A stretch of 22,151 nucleotides of DNA, taken from a virus. Of the stretch, positions 6,570 to 15,027 are shown piece by piece (position 1 is the stretch's first letter; the number at the start of each line of letters is the position of its first letter). The notes beneath the pieces are model-generated. The model did not search any database and was not told the origin of the DNA. It worked only from the letters and a program-made list of their open reading frames with translations. The stretch spans positions 1-22,151 of IMG/VR virus record IMGVR_UViG_3300027770_000275; one strand, written 5' to 3'. The position numbers and the translations under genes are program-made.

Positions 6570-7046
6570 ATGGGTGGATCACCTTCTATTCCCGCCCCGC
6601 CCCCTCCGCCCGATCCAGCAGCGGTCGCACAGGCCAATGCTGAGGCATACAAGAAGAATATTGAGACTTATATTGAAAAAGCACCAGAGATGGCACAGCT
6701 TGAGAATAAGCTTCGCATCCAATATCTACCTCAACAGCGTGGCCTAGAACGTCAGCTATCAGCCCTAGACCAGCAATCAGGTGTGCAGGCTGGGATGCAG
6801 TTAGAACGGCAGTACGGGCCGCAACGCACCCTAGAATCACTCCGCAGGCAGTACGAGACTAGCCCGCAAGCGTATGCCTTGAATCGCGGATTAGGCGATC
6901 AGATGACCCGCCAGTTCGAGCGTCTTTACGGGGCATCTCCGTATAGCTCAGTTGAGCAGAATGTGGCGTTCAACCGCCAGCCAGGACCAGTTGATTTTTA
7001 CGGCACAATTGGCACGAACATTGGTAGTCCAGAGTTAAAGGCGTAA
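6570..7046 (+). CDS. Pro-rich-start virion interior protein (158 aa), gp14-like position
   Basis: A 158-residue protein opening MGGSPSIPAPPPPPDPAAVAQ. The proline run is typical of the first small internal/ejection protein in many podoviruses. The rest is largely helical, rich in Gln, Arg, Leu and Tyr (RQLSALDQQSG, ERQYGPQRTLESLRRQYE), so it may form coiled coils. It lies in the position of T7 gene 14, upstream of two larger helical proteins and a very large one. No membrane segment is visible. Role in the ejectosome is inferred from gene order and composition only. Confidence 0.55.
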   Translation: MGGSPSIPAPPPPPDPAAVAQANAEAYKKNIETYIEKAPEMAQLENKLRIQYLPQQRGLERQLSALDQQSGVQAGMQLERQYGPQRTLESLRRQYETSPQAYALNRGLGDQMTRQFERLYGASPYSSVEQNVAFNRQPGPVDFYGTIGTNIGSPELKA

Positions 7047-7047
7047 T

Positions 7048-8607
7048 ATGGCAGTTCTATCAAAACAAGAATTTTATAACAAAATTTGGCAACCTAATAG
7101 AAGTTTTGTTGAGTACGCACCAAATTGGACGAATCGTAACCCTGTAATTGCCCCATCTTACGATCAATTTGAAAACGATCAAGTCCAAGTAAGCAACAAT
7201 GGAATTCGGATCACGGGAACAATTACTCCATCTAGGGCTGGAGCAATGAAGCGCGATTTTGATAACGCCTATCAAGACTACAAGGATGCAGCGCGAGACG
7301 AAGAACAGAAACAAAGCTTGGCGCAAATTCAAAGCCAAGAGAATACCCGTAACTCTCTTGCATCCCAAATCCAAGCATTGACTGCTGGAGGGATGGGAAT
7401 GCAAAACCCTAATGCTGGTCCAGAGTTTAACCAAGCCTTAACTCAGCTTTCCGCTGGCCGTAACTACGGATCGTCCGACCTTGGCGCGATGTTAAACTTC
7501 CAGGTGTCCGACAAGAACATCATTGATGATTACAACAACTCAAAGCTATCCCGCCTCAACAGCGTAATCGAGCGCGGCAACACTCAGATTGCTGGGATTA
7601 CCGAAAGGCTCAACACGGCCAACAAGCTTCTTGCCGATCTTCCCGCTGGCGACGCTAGGCGTACTTCTTCAGAAGTGTTTATCAAGCAACTCAACGATGA
7701 CTTGAAAAGCGTGACCAGCGCAGTTACTGGCGCGCAGGATATGCAAAAGAATTTCACGCCTATCACGATGGATAGCCCAGAGGCGTTGAAGGAGATCACA
7801 TCCTTCCGCACCTTTGCACAGCTACCCGAAGAGCGTGCCTCCCAACAGCTTTTCCAGATTGATCCAGATTCCTACCGCACTGCGGTTGGCTTGGGCCAGC
7901 AGTATCGCCAGATGGCAACTGAGCCAATTGGTGCAACGACCACGCCAGAGACTGAGCAAATCCGCAAGACCATCGAGGACGAGGCTCTCAATCAGCTTCG
8001 CCTTGGTTCGACCATTGGCGCGGAAGAACGGCGTGGATACGAGCAATCTATCCGAGCCGCACAGACTGCCCGTGGCAACGTCTTTGGCCTTGGACCAGCA
8101 GTACAAGAAGCCTCACAGATCGGTGCGGCTGGCGAGCAACGCAAGCTGGCACGCTACGGAGCAGCGCAAAACTTCCTTGGATCTGGCTTGTCGAGTGGTG
8201 ATGCGCTCAAAGCTGATATAGCGTTCCGTGACGCATTGCGTCAAAACAGGCTGGGTGCAGCCGCTAACTTCATTGGTGGCGGACCTTCCATCTACAATCT
8301 CGCAGGCGCACGCACGGGGCAACAGCAGAGCGCGATGCAGCAGTATATCCAAGCCAATCAAGCCTTGCCTGGTGGGTTTAATCAGCAAGCTTCTACCGCT
8401 GCCCCATTCTATCAAGCGGTTGACCAGCAGATTCCTGTCCAGCTTACCAATGCGTTTAATCAGCTTTATCGATCGCAGGCTGATTACGGAGCTAGCACCT
8501 ACGGTGCGCAGATTGGTGCGATTTCTAGGCAGGAAACTGGATCGCAAGCATTTGGAAATGTTGCTTCTGGTCTTGGGAATTTATTTAGCTTTAGCAAATC
8601 GTTTTAA
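7048..8607 (+). CDS. putative internal virion/ejection protein (519 aa)
   Basis: A 519-residue Gln/Ala/Gly-rich protein one base after the previous stop (TAATATGG). Residues 75-130 and 160-230 are long polar helices. The C-terminal third contains NVFGLGPAVQEASQIGAAGEQ and ARYGAAQNFLGSG, then a Gln/Tyr/Ala-rich tail ending in FSKSF. These helix-and-glycine patterns are common in proteins that line the podovirus core and are ejected with the DNA. There is no signal peptide and no catalytic motif. It sits between the proline-rich protein and the giant protein, as expected for T7 gp15-type order, but sequence identity to T7 is not implied. Confidence 0.6.
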   Translation: MAVLSKQEFYNKIWQPNRSFVEYAPNWTNRNPVIAPSYDQFENDQVQVSNNGIRITGTITPSRAGAMKRDFDNAYQDYKDAARDEEQKQSLAQIQSQENTRNSLASQIQALTAGGMGMQNPNAGPEFNQALTQLSAGRNYGSSDLGAMLNFQVSDKNIIDDYNNSKLSRLNSVIERGNTQIAGITERLNTANKLLADLPAGDARRTSSEVFIKQLNDDLKSVTSAVTGAQDMQKNFTPITMDSPEALKEITSFRTFAQLPEERASQQLFQIDPDSYRTAVGLGQQYRQMATEPIGATTTPETEQIRKTIEDEALNQLRLGSTIGAEERRGYEQSIRAAQTARGNVFGLGPAVQEASQIGAAGEQRKLARYGAAQNFLGSGLSSGDALKADIAFRDALRQNRLGAAANFIGGGPSIYNLAGARTGQQQSAMQQYIQANQALPGGFNQQASTAAPFYQAVDQQIPVQLTNAFNQLYRSQADYGASTYGAQIGAISRQETGSQAFGNVASGLGNLFSFSKSF

Positions 8608-8630
8608 CAAACTATAATTGGAGCAATAAT

Positions 8631-9263
8631 ATGGCAATGTTTAATCTAAATCTTGATGGGCAAAAAGAAGTCGTAAAGCCAATGCGATCTTATGTTGATA
8701 TTGACGAAAACGGAAGACCAAAGGCGCGCATTTATGCCGATGAATATGACTCTGTAAAATCAAACCCAGACTTTCAACCATATCTTACTGGTGCTGGAAG
8801 AAACATGGAAACAGCGCAAAGTGCTTTTGCTGACGAGATGAACGAAGCAAGAATCGAAGCTGTTGAGAAAAGAATTAAGGCAAAAAGGCAGGAAACAATT
8901 AAGGCCGAAACAGAAGCAAGAGAGGCTGCTGGGACTACGAACGAATACCCAGGACTAGATATTTACGGAAGACTGACAGGCGGTGAAACATTTGGTCAGA
9001 GGGCAACATCTCGCCAAGAACAGTTAAAAAAACTTCTTGAGGAGCGCGCTGGTTATATGGGTACTCCAGAAATTTCTGCTCCTATGGATGTTGTGGGATC
9101 TGCACCGATGCAAGAGCAGGCTCCCGCACTAGAACGACCAGCAGCAAAAAAAGCGGGAGTTAAAATACGCAATCCAGACGGAAAGACCGCAACAGTACCA
9201 GCCGAAGTTTGGAACAGGGAATCAAAGAAATATATTGAAATGGGCTATCAAGTAGTGCCATAA
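8631..9263 (+). CDS. unknown virion-associated candidate (210 aa)
   Basis: A 210-residue protein with GGAG about nine bases before ATG 8631. Residues 65-100 are a highly charged helix (EARIEAVEKRIKAKRQETI). The C-terminus has a Pro/Ala linker, then VKIRNPDGKTATVPAEVW and an ending K-Y-I-E-M-G-Y-Q-V-V-P. That final module, with NPDGK followed by a short helix and a G-Y/F-x-V end, recurs at the ends of phage internal proteins, from memory. It lies between two ejection-type genes and is likely part of the same complex. No enzymatic motif was seen. Confidence 0.6.
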   Translation: MAMFNLNLDGQKEVVKPMRSYVDIDENGRPKARIYADEYDSVKSNPDFQPYLTGAGRNMETAQSAFADEMNEARIEAVEKRIKAKRQETIKAETEAREAAGTTNEYPGLDIYGRLTGGETFGQRATSRQEQLKKLLEERAGYMGTPEISAPMDVVGSAPMQEQAPALERPAAKKAGVKIRNPDGKTATVPAEVWNRESKKYIEMGYQVVP

Positions 9264-9268
9264 ATTAT

Positions 9269-12200
9269 ATGGCAGTTGCGAACGAGTTGGACAAGTATTT
9301 CGCCCAAGAAGATAGTGGCGAGCAAGCGCAACAAGCACAGCAGCAGCCAGACGAGCTTGCGACTTACTTCAAGGATCAGCAGGAAGAACAGCAAGAGCCA
9401 ACCAAAAATCTTGGGATAGAGGATTACTTTACAGAGCAGGCGGTTGATCGCCCATCACGCGCTGGTGCTGTTGGCAGAGCAGTTGCTGAAGAGTTTTTAC
9501 CAGCTACTGCTGCTGGTCTTGCAGTCAAGGGAATAAGCGCATTACCGATACCAACAGTTCCAAAGTTTCTGCTTGGAGCAACTGGTGCAATTCTATCGGC
9601 TGGCGCGGCTGGCAGACTTCAAGAAGAAGCGGCAAGGAAGATTGCTGGAGATAAGGCAGTAGAAGAGTTTAAGGCACAAAGACAGCGTGATATAGCTGAA
9701 TATCCAGTATCTACTTTTGCTGCATCAGCCTTAACGCCAACTGCTGGTGCAATTATTGGCGTGGGTAGAAAAGGATTGACGGCAGCAGGGCAAGCTGTTC
9801 GTGGGGCTTTTACAAAGGCCGAGGCCGTTGCGCCGAGGGTTGAGCAGGCAGTGCCAAGGGTTGAGGCAGTCGCAGAAGGAGCAATTAGTTCAGCAGAAGA
9901 AGTGCCAGTAAAAACATTTTATCATGGCTCGCCATCATCACAAATCGAGGAATTAAAACCAGACACAAGGGGTCTTGTGTTTATGTCCGAATCAAAAGAC
10001 GTGGCATCATCATACAAAGCATCAAGAACAAAGAATGTTGATTTGTCAAAAGCTGGATTGACTGATGATGAAATAAAATCATATAGGACATATAAAAACG
10101 CAATTGCGGGGCAACCAGAAATTGATCCGCAGGGCCTATTGAGTGGGAAGCAATTTGATGAGGCAAATTCAGCACTTGAAAAGCTTGACCAATATGAGCG
10201 CGTTCTTGCCTCGCAGGGGAAAGTATATGAGATAAGCATACCAACAAGCAAGCTTATTGATTACCGAGAAGGAGATATGTTTTATGAAACACTCAAAAAA
10301 GTAAGAGATGATTTATACGCAAAAGACGAAAAAAGGCTTGGCAACATTGTTCAGAATGCAATTTTTAATAAAATACCACCGCAATCAAGATTCCTAGACA
10401 AGCCATTTTTTGATTCCCTAAAAAAACAAGGGATAGAGGGCATTACTCTTCCTCACAGCAGGGAAGGCACAGAAACAATGGTTGTGCAGGGAGTAATAAG
10501 AAAGCCAGTTGGTGCTGGCTTAAAAGCCCCATCCACAGATAGGGAGAAGTTGATTCAAGAACTAAAACAAAGAGCAAGTCCAGAACAAAAAGTGCGAGCA
10601 ACGGCAGAACGAATGATAGCAGATCCAAGAACGTCAGACGAATTGGCCGCTAAATTTGCCGACAAAAGAAATAGAGCTTTATATAATACATTTTCTCCAA
10701 AATCTACCGCCAAGGAGCTTAGAAAATTAACTCCAGAGGCAAGGGCAGCAATTGCTGCAAGCGATGACTTGACTGGCGACACCGCAAAATTTGTGTCTAT
10801 GGAAGACGCAAGACTGGCTGGCGATGTTCAAGCGGCTGATTCTTTATTTGACACTATCTATGGCAAGCTAACGAATGCAGCCCAAATGATGAATTTAGGA
10901 AAGCTTATTAACACATCTCCTGAGGGTTACGCATACATATTAAATAAAACCCTGATAAAGGCTACAAGAAAATTTGCTACGCAAAAAGAGAAGGATCTTA
11001 TTGAGAGCGGAGCAAAAATAACCCCAGCATTAAGACAGCAGGCAATAGAATTATTCACAAAAAAACAAGCCACAGAAACGGCAATGCGCGAAGCCTATGA
11101 TAAGGCAAGAACTGATTTCTCCAAGAAAGCAGACCAACTGGCCGAGCAACGCCAATCCGAGGCATTGTTGGCAAGCGGTAAGCTGGCTGAATTTGAATCG
11201 GGATTGTTGGCAAAACAATTGGGGATGCAAATACCAGATTATATCAGAGGCAATCTTTTAACTACCTTATCCCAGGGCGCGAACATATTGGGGAATACGG
11301 TCAACATGCCGACACGCGCTGCGACTAGGCAGGTAGCATCACTGTTGGACCAAATTGAAAGAAATATAATAAGACCAGTTGCCACAAGAATACCTGGGAT
11401 AAAAGGAGTTGCCGAAAAGTATCTGGCAAAAGAGAGGCAGTTTGTGTCTCCATTAGGGCGTGGGTCACTGGAAAGATTTATTGAAGTTGGCAAGGGTGGA
11501 GTTAGGGGGTTAAAGGAAGGAGTGGCTGGGCTTAAAACAGGCATATCTCCAGAGGGTCTTTTGGCTGGCGAGAACATACGAGGATTTAGGCCACTAAACG
11601 CTTGGAAACAATTGTTTACTGGAAAGGGATTAGCCCAGCCAATTGCAGAGGGCATGGAAGGAACTGCGGCAAAGGCGATGGATCGGGTAAGGCTTCTTGC
11701 GGAAGGTACGCTTGGAATCCCTCCAGAAATTATGTTTAGACTTTTGCAACTTGGAGATGCCCCAGCAAGAAGAATGGCTCAGGCAAGGCTTCTTACGGAA
11801 GCGAGGCAATTAGAGGGACTAAGGGGCGAGGCACTTAGGCGTGCGGTAAAATACCCAACACAAGTAGAGGCAGATAAGGTTGCTTCTGAGGTTGCGGAGG
11901 CCGTTTACCAGCAGGACACAAAACTTTCTAGGGGCATACAATACTTGGCAGAGCTTGCCCCAAAATACTTGGAGAAAATACCAGGAATAGGGCGGCCATT
12001 GGCTGGCATAGCAAGAACTGCAACAACGGCAGTTCTTCCCTACCAAAAAACGCCGACTAATGTGATAGATGAAATTCTCCAGTATTCAATTCCAGAATAC
12101 TCTTTTATTCGCGGGCTTGCCGAACAAGGGCAGGGAAACTTTAGGCAGGCAAAACTACAATTCGCAAAATCCATCGTTGGATACGCAATTGGAAATGTTG

Positions 12201-13228
12201 CCGACATCTTGTCTAAAGCTGGAGTTATAACAGACGAAATGCCAAAATCAGATAAGGCGAGGGACATCCAATTCCAAGCCGCTCCATCTAAAATGATAAA
12301 CATTGATGGCATAAAAAGGTTTCTGCAAACGGGATCTAGGCAAGAGATGGAGTCTGGGGATTCGTTGAGGTCGCTTGAAAGACTGGGAGTTGTCGGCGCA
12401 ATTATGTCAACTCGCAACGCAGCTAATCAGGCGGCTGAGAGCGGGACTGGATCAGTAGGCGAGGCATGGGGCGCAACACTCCCAGAAACTCTTAAATTTG
12501 GATTTAATCAAAGCTTCCTAAGAAACATGAATAGTTTGCTTGGCACAATTTCTAGGGGCGAATCAAAAGACATGGACGCTTGGCTTGCGAATTACTACGG
12601 GGCATTGTCAGCGGCAGTATTGCCAAATCAGTTAACATCAGTTTCTAGGTATATGAGCGAAAATATGCCAGACAAGATTCAAGTTAAGGACATAGAAGGT
12701 GGCGATTTCGGAACAAAGTCTTACAACATATTCAAGGAGGTGGTCAAGAGAAAGCTGCCTGGAGGTGCTGAAGGTTTGCCATCAAGAATAAACGTATGGG
12801 GTCAGACAATACCTCAAACACCAGAAGGCGTTGACCCATTTATCTATAATTTCATAGATCCAACAAGGCCAAGACAAGTCACTTACGATGATGTAACTCT
12901 CGCTGCTTATGATTTGTATAAGAAGACTGGGAAAACTGAGGGCATCCCGCAAGTTCCAGACCGAGATTTACAAGTCCTGAAAAGAAGGACTGGTCAGAAA
13001 GCAAGATTTAGGCTTGATCCAACACTTTATGAGGAATATGCAAGCTCGGTTGGCAAGGCAAACAGGCAAGTTGCCGAACAACTTTTAGGTGATAAAATGT
13101 TTAGAAGGCTTGATCCAGAGGAACAAGTCAAAACGCTGTCTAATGCTTACAACAAAGCAAGTAAGACCGCCAGAGAGAGCTTCATTAGAAAGAACCAAAG
13201 AAGTATAGAGTTTGGACAGGAGTTATAA
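9269..13228 (+). CDS. giant ejection/polyvalent-type virion protein with ART-like domain (1319 aa)
   Basis: A 1319-residue protein. Residues 1-57 are acidic and Gln-rich with three [LI]-x-x-Y-F motifs (7-11, 30-34, 50-54). Residues about 72-180 are Ala/Gly-rich and hydrophobic, possibly membrane-interacting. Residues about 214-412 resemble an ADP-ribosyltransferase fold: FYHGS with His219, SSY with Tyr249, and ETMVVQ with Glu402. This is compatible with an H-Y-E triad, in an AT-rich stretch. The rest is mostly helical and includes LPYQKTPTNVIDEIL near residue 925, a pattern I associate with large polyvalent phage proteins. Gene order fits the T7 gp16 position, so it is probably packaged and ejected. 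Without structure prediction the ART call stays tentative. Confidence 0.65.
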   Translation: MAVANELDKYFAQEDSGEQAQQAQQQPDELATYFKDQQEEQQEPTKNLGIEDYFTEQAVDRPSRAGAVGRAVAEEFLPATAAGLAVKGISALPIPTVPKFLLGATGAILSAGAAGRLQEEAARKIAGDKAVEEFKAQRQRDIAEYPVSTFAASALTPTAGAIIGVGRKGLTAAGQAVRGAFTKAEAVAPRVEQAVPRVEAVAEGAISSAEEVPVKTFYHGSPSSQIEELKPDTRGLVFMSESKDVASSYKASRTKNVDLSKAGLTDDEIKSYRTYKNAIAGQPEIDPQGLLSGKQFDEANSALEKLDQYERVLASQGKVYEISIPTSKLIDYREGDMFYETLKKVRDDLYAKDEKRLGNIVQNAIFNKIPPQSRFLDKPFFDSLKKQGIEGITLPHSREGTETMVVQGVIRKPVGAGLKAPSTDREKLIQELKQRASPEQKVRATAERMIADPRTSDELAAKFADKRNRALYNTFSPKSTAKELRKLTPEARAAIAASDDLTGDTAKFVSMEDARLAGDVQAADSLFDTIYGKLTNAAQMMNLGKLINTSPEGYAYILNKTLIKATRKFATQKEKDLIESGAKITPALRQQAIELFTKKQATETAMREAYDKARTDFSKKADQLAEQRQSEALLASGKLAEFESGLLAKQLGMQIPDYIRGNLLTTLSQGANILGNTVNMPTRAATRQVASLLDQIERNIIRPVATRIPGIKGVAEKYLAKERQFVSPLGRGSLERFIEVGKGGVRGLKEGVAGLKTGISPEGLLAGENIRGFRPLNAWKQLFTGKGLAQPIAEGMEGTAAKAMDRVRLLAEGTLGIPPEIMFRLLQLGDAPARRMAQARLLTEARQLEGLRGEALRRAVKYPTQVEADKVASEVAEAVYQQDTKLSRGIQYLAELAPKYLEKIPGIGRPLAGIARTATTAVLPYQKTPTNVIDEILQYSIPEYSFIRGLAEQGQGNFRQAKLQFAKSIVGYAIGNVADILSKAGVITDEMPKSDKARDIQFQAAPSKMINIDGIKRFLQTGSRQEMESGDSLRSLERLGVVGAIMSTRNAANQAAESGTGSVGEAWGATLPETLKFGFNQSFLRNMNSLLGTISRGESKDMDAWLANYYGALSAAVLPNQLTSVSRYMSENMPDKIQVKDIEGGDFGTKSYNIFKEVVKRKLPGGAEGLPSRINVWGQTIPQTPEGVDPFIYNFIDPTRPRQVTYDDVTLAAYDLYKKTGKTEGIPQVPDRDLQVLKRRTGQKARFRLDPTLYEEYASSVGKANRQVAEQLLGDKMFRRLDPEEQVKTLSNAYNKASKTARESFIRKNQRSIEFGQEL

Positions 13229-13229
13229 T

Positions 13230-14246
13230 ATGGCAAAATTCAACGTAAACCCAAGCAGAGATGTTCTCACGCCACAAATGCGAGAATCAATGAATAGGAT
13301 TTTAGAAGGAAGAAATATGGAGAAAGATATGACCAATCGTTCTATTGCGGAGGATATGACCAACAAACCATACGTCCCAGTTCCAGAGGATATTCGCGGA
13401 GAGTCTTCTCGCCTATTGCTTGAGCCTGCTGGTGCTGGCGAAGTCGGCACTACGGTAGGTGGCGCGCCAAATACAAGGGCAATGATGGATGCGGATTTGC
13501 GACAACAAATAGAGGGCAAGTTTAATGAGGGTGCTGGCAGTGTGCCAGCCAGCGCAATGCCGTATCAAGGTCCAGCCACACCAAGACCAGTGCAACCTCG
13601 TGGGACTAGGGCAGCGACTGGGAATGCGCTCAATGATTGGGTTGCCAATAATACCATTAACTGGGAGGCAAGAAGGGATAAGCAAGGCAATCTAGCCGTA
13701 TACGATATTCCATCTGGAGACTACGGCGGCACGAGAGAAGTGGCTGGAATTACGGATAAATACCATCCAGAGGCGTTTAAGCGTATATCTGCATTACCTC
13801 CAGCACAAAGAGAGAAGGCGAGCGCAGAATATGTGCTTGAATACACTGCTCCAATTGCAAATCTTGTACCAGAACCATTGAAGGCTCAAGCCGTTGACTT
13901 GGGTTTTAATCGTGGTCCTAGCGGTTACACGACTTTAGTGCAGCAAGGATTAAATGCGCTAGGAGTTCCAGTAAAAGTTGACGGGGCGTTTGGCAAAAAA
14001 ACATTGGAAGCAATGAGCCAAGTAAATCCAGAGCAATTGATTAACGCTACTGAGGATGCCTACCTACGGAAAGAGCGCACAATGGCAGAGGCTGATCCGA
14101 ATAGGGCGAAGCTATATCAAGGGATAGTAAATCGCTCCAACAAGAGGAGGCAATCAGCAACAATATATGCCAAAGGTGTAAATCCCCAAGCCGCAGAGCC
14201 AGTAGAGAATTACTCGCCAGCACCATTGGGGCTTGGACTTGGCTAG
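13230..14246 (+). CDS. GH108-type muramidase with PG-binding C-terminal region (338 aa)
   Basis: ATG 13230 has an ideal AGGAG seven bases upstream; an in-frame start at 13212 would overlap the previous gene. Residues 1-130 are a polar linker ending in PYQGPATPRPVQPRG, possibly a virion-docking segment. Then NWEARRD (Glu146, candidate catalytic acid), a GDYGGTREVAGITDKYHPEAF segment, and the PG_binding_3-type part DLGFNRG (Asp223), VDGAFGKKTLEAM (Asp251). Order matches GH108 lysozymes, which cleave the peptidoglycan glycan backbone. Typical GH108 enzymes are about 170-200 residues, so this has an N-terminal extension. There is no signal peptide. Placement after the ejection genes suggests a virion-associated hydrolase, though an endolysin role is possible. 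Confidence 0.75.
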   Translation: MAKFNVNPSRDVLTPQMRESMNRILEGRNMEKDMTNRSIAEDMTNKPYVPVPEDIRGESSRLLLEPAGAGEVGTTVGGAPNTRAMMDADLRQQIEGKFNEGAGSVPASAMPYQGPATPRPVQPRGTRAATGNALNDWVANNTINWEARRDKQGNLAVYDIPSGDYGGTREVAGITDKYHPEAFKRISALPPAQREKASAEYVLEYTAPIANLVPEPLKAQAVDLGFNRGPSGYTTLVQQGLNALGVPVKVDGAFGKKTLEAMSQVNPEQLINATEDAYLRKERTMAEADPNRAKLYQGIVNRSNKRRQSATIYAKGVNPQAAEPVENYSPAPLGLGLG

Positions 14247-14605
14247 TCGGATATTCTTTGCCTTCCAGTAATCCAAGAACTTTTTGTTCCATCAAAATAA
14301 GAATTGCCATTCTTCCAAGAGGAGGAGCCTCCATAAAAAAAACTACCAGATTTAACTACTAGCTTGCCATTCCCAAATACTTGTTGCCCATTCGCACCAT
14401 AATAACCACCAGATGTCGCAAACCCTCTGCCATTAGAGCAAATGAATTTACCATCTGATGTTACTGCGGTGTTTCTACCCGTAATGATTGCTGACTTGCC
14501 TAATACGCCTCCAGCAAAATCACCAATACTTACTTCATCATCATCTTCCGCCATCACCGATGCCATCAGCATCGCCGTCAGTGTCATAGTTATTATTGCT
14601 TTCAT
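14243..14605 (-). CDS. secreted small Gly/Ser/Tyr-rich protein on the minus strand (120 aa)
   Basis: This is the only convincing minus-strand gene. It encodes 120 residues beginning with a signal peptide: Lys2, a hydrophobic core to Val17 and a likely cleavage after Ala19 (SVMA before EDDD). The mature part is about 101 residues and holds aromatic-glycine repeats (GGYYG, GSFFYGG, GNSYFDG) separated by short polar strands, suggesting a beta-repeat fold. The stop overlaps the convergent muramidase stop through CTAG 14243-14246. No clear Shine-Dalgarno precedes ATG 14603-14605. No family is recognised. Orientation, a signal peptide and a position between modules are typical of a moron-type accessory gene that changes the host surface or periplasm; this is inference. 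Confidence 0.65.
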   Translation of the reverse strand: MKAIITMTLTAMLMASVMAEDDDEVSIGDFAGGVLGKSAIITGRNTAVTSDGKFICSNGRGFATSGGYYGANGQQVFGNGKLVVKSGSFFYGGSSSWKNGNSYFDGTKSSWITGRQRISD

Positions 14606-14643
14606 TGGGAAAAGTCTCTAGCACAAACCGAAGTCCGTCAAGC

Positions 14644-15027
14644 ATGAAATTATCATCACGCCAAATTGGTGCAGTTGGGGTGGCTCGCGTTACTGGCGCG
14701 CTGCTGCGGTGCGGGTATTCGGTGCTGTTACCTTACGAGGATTTTTCTGGCTATGATGTAGTGGCTGAGAAGAATAATAAGTTCTTCCGCATCCAAGTTA
14801 AGACCGCGCAAACTGTAGAGGCAGGACGCACCAAGTATCGCTTCAGCACTAGCAGCGGGAATGGATTTAATATCCCCAAGCGCGCTATCAGTGGCGTGGA
14901 TTACGTTGCCTGCTGGGGCATGAACGATGACCTATTCTGGCTGTTGCCAATCTCTAAGTGCAAAAGCATAACAACTAAGCTTTGCCCATCGACAGGGCAG
15001 AGTTGGCGGGTATTCCAGAACCTATGA
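14644..15027 (+). CDS. PD-(D/E)XK nuclease, resolvase-like (127 aa)
   Basis: I chose ATG 14644; the in-frame TTG at 14596 overlaps the minus-strand gene start and lacks a binding site. The N-terminal helix SSRQIGAVGVARVTGALL is followed by GYSVLLPYED, then YDVVAE (Asp38) and FRIQVKTAQ (Gln51-x-Lys53). The D...QxK arrangement with a YD-x-x and IQVKTA signature matches the PDDEXK_5 / intron-type endonuclease and resolvase families. Metal-dependent DNA cleavage is expected. Length fits these 120-150-residue single-domain enzymes. The stop overlaps the next start (ATGA). It opens the recombination block, but its substrate cannot be told. Confidence 0.7.
   Translation: MKLSSRQIGAVGVARVTGALLRCGYSVLLPYEDFSGYDVVAEKNNKFFRIQVKTAQTVEAGRTKYRFSTSSGNGFNIPKRAISGVDYVACWGMNDDLFWLLPISKCKSITTKLCPSTGQSWRVFQNL

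Noticed and set aside
7814-8547. Several alternative frames on both strands inside the 519-residue virion gene
   Set aside because: They are Leu/Arg/Ser-rich shadows of the real frame without ribosome binding sites.
13212-13229. Upstream start for the muramidase gene
   Set aside because: It would overlap the giant protein's end, while ATG 13230 has AGGAG at ideal distance and matches other MA- starts.
14047-14334. Minus-strand frame across the muramidase end
   Set aside because: It overlaps two genes with clear domain or signal-peptide evidence and has no recognisable features.
14596-14643. Extended N-terminus of the resolvase-like nuclease from TTG 14596
   Set aside because: It overlaps the minus-strand gene start, has no binding site, and the extra residues carry no nuclease motif.
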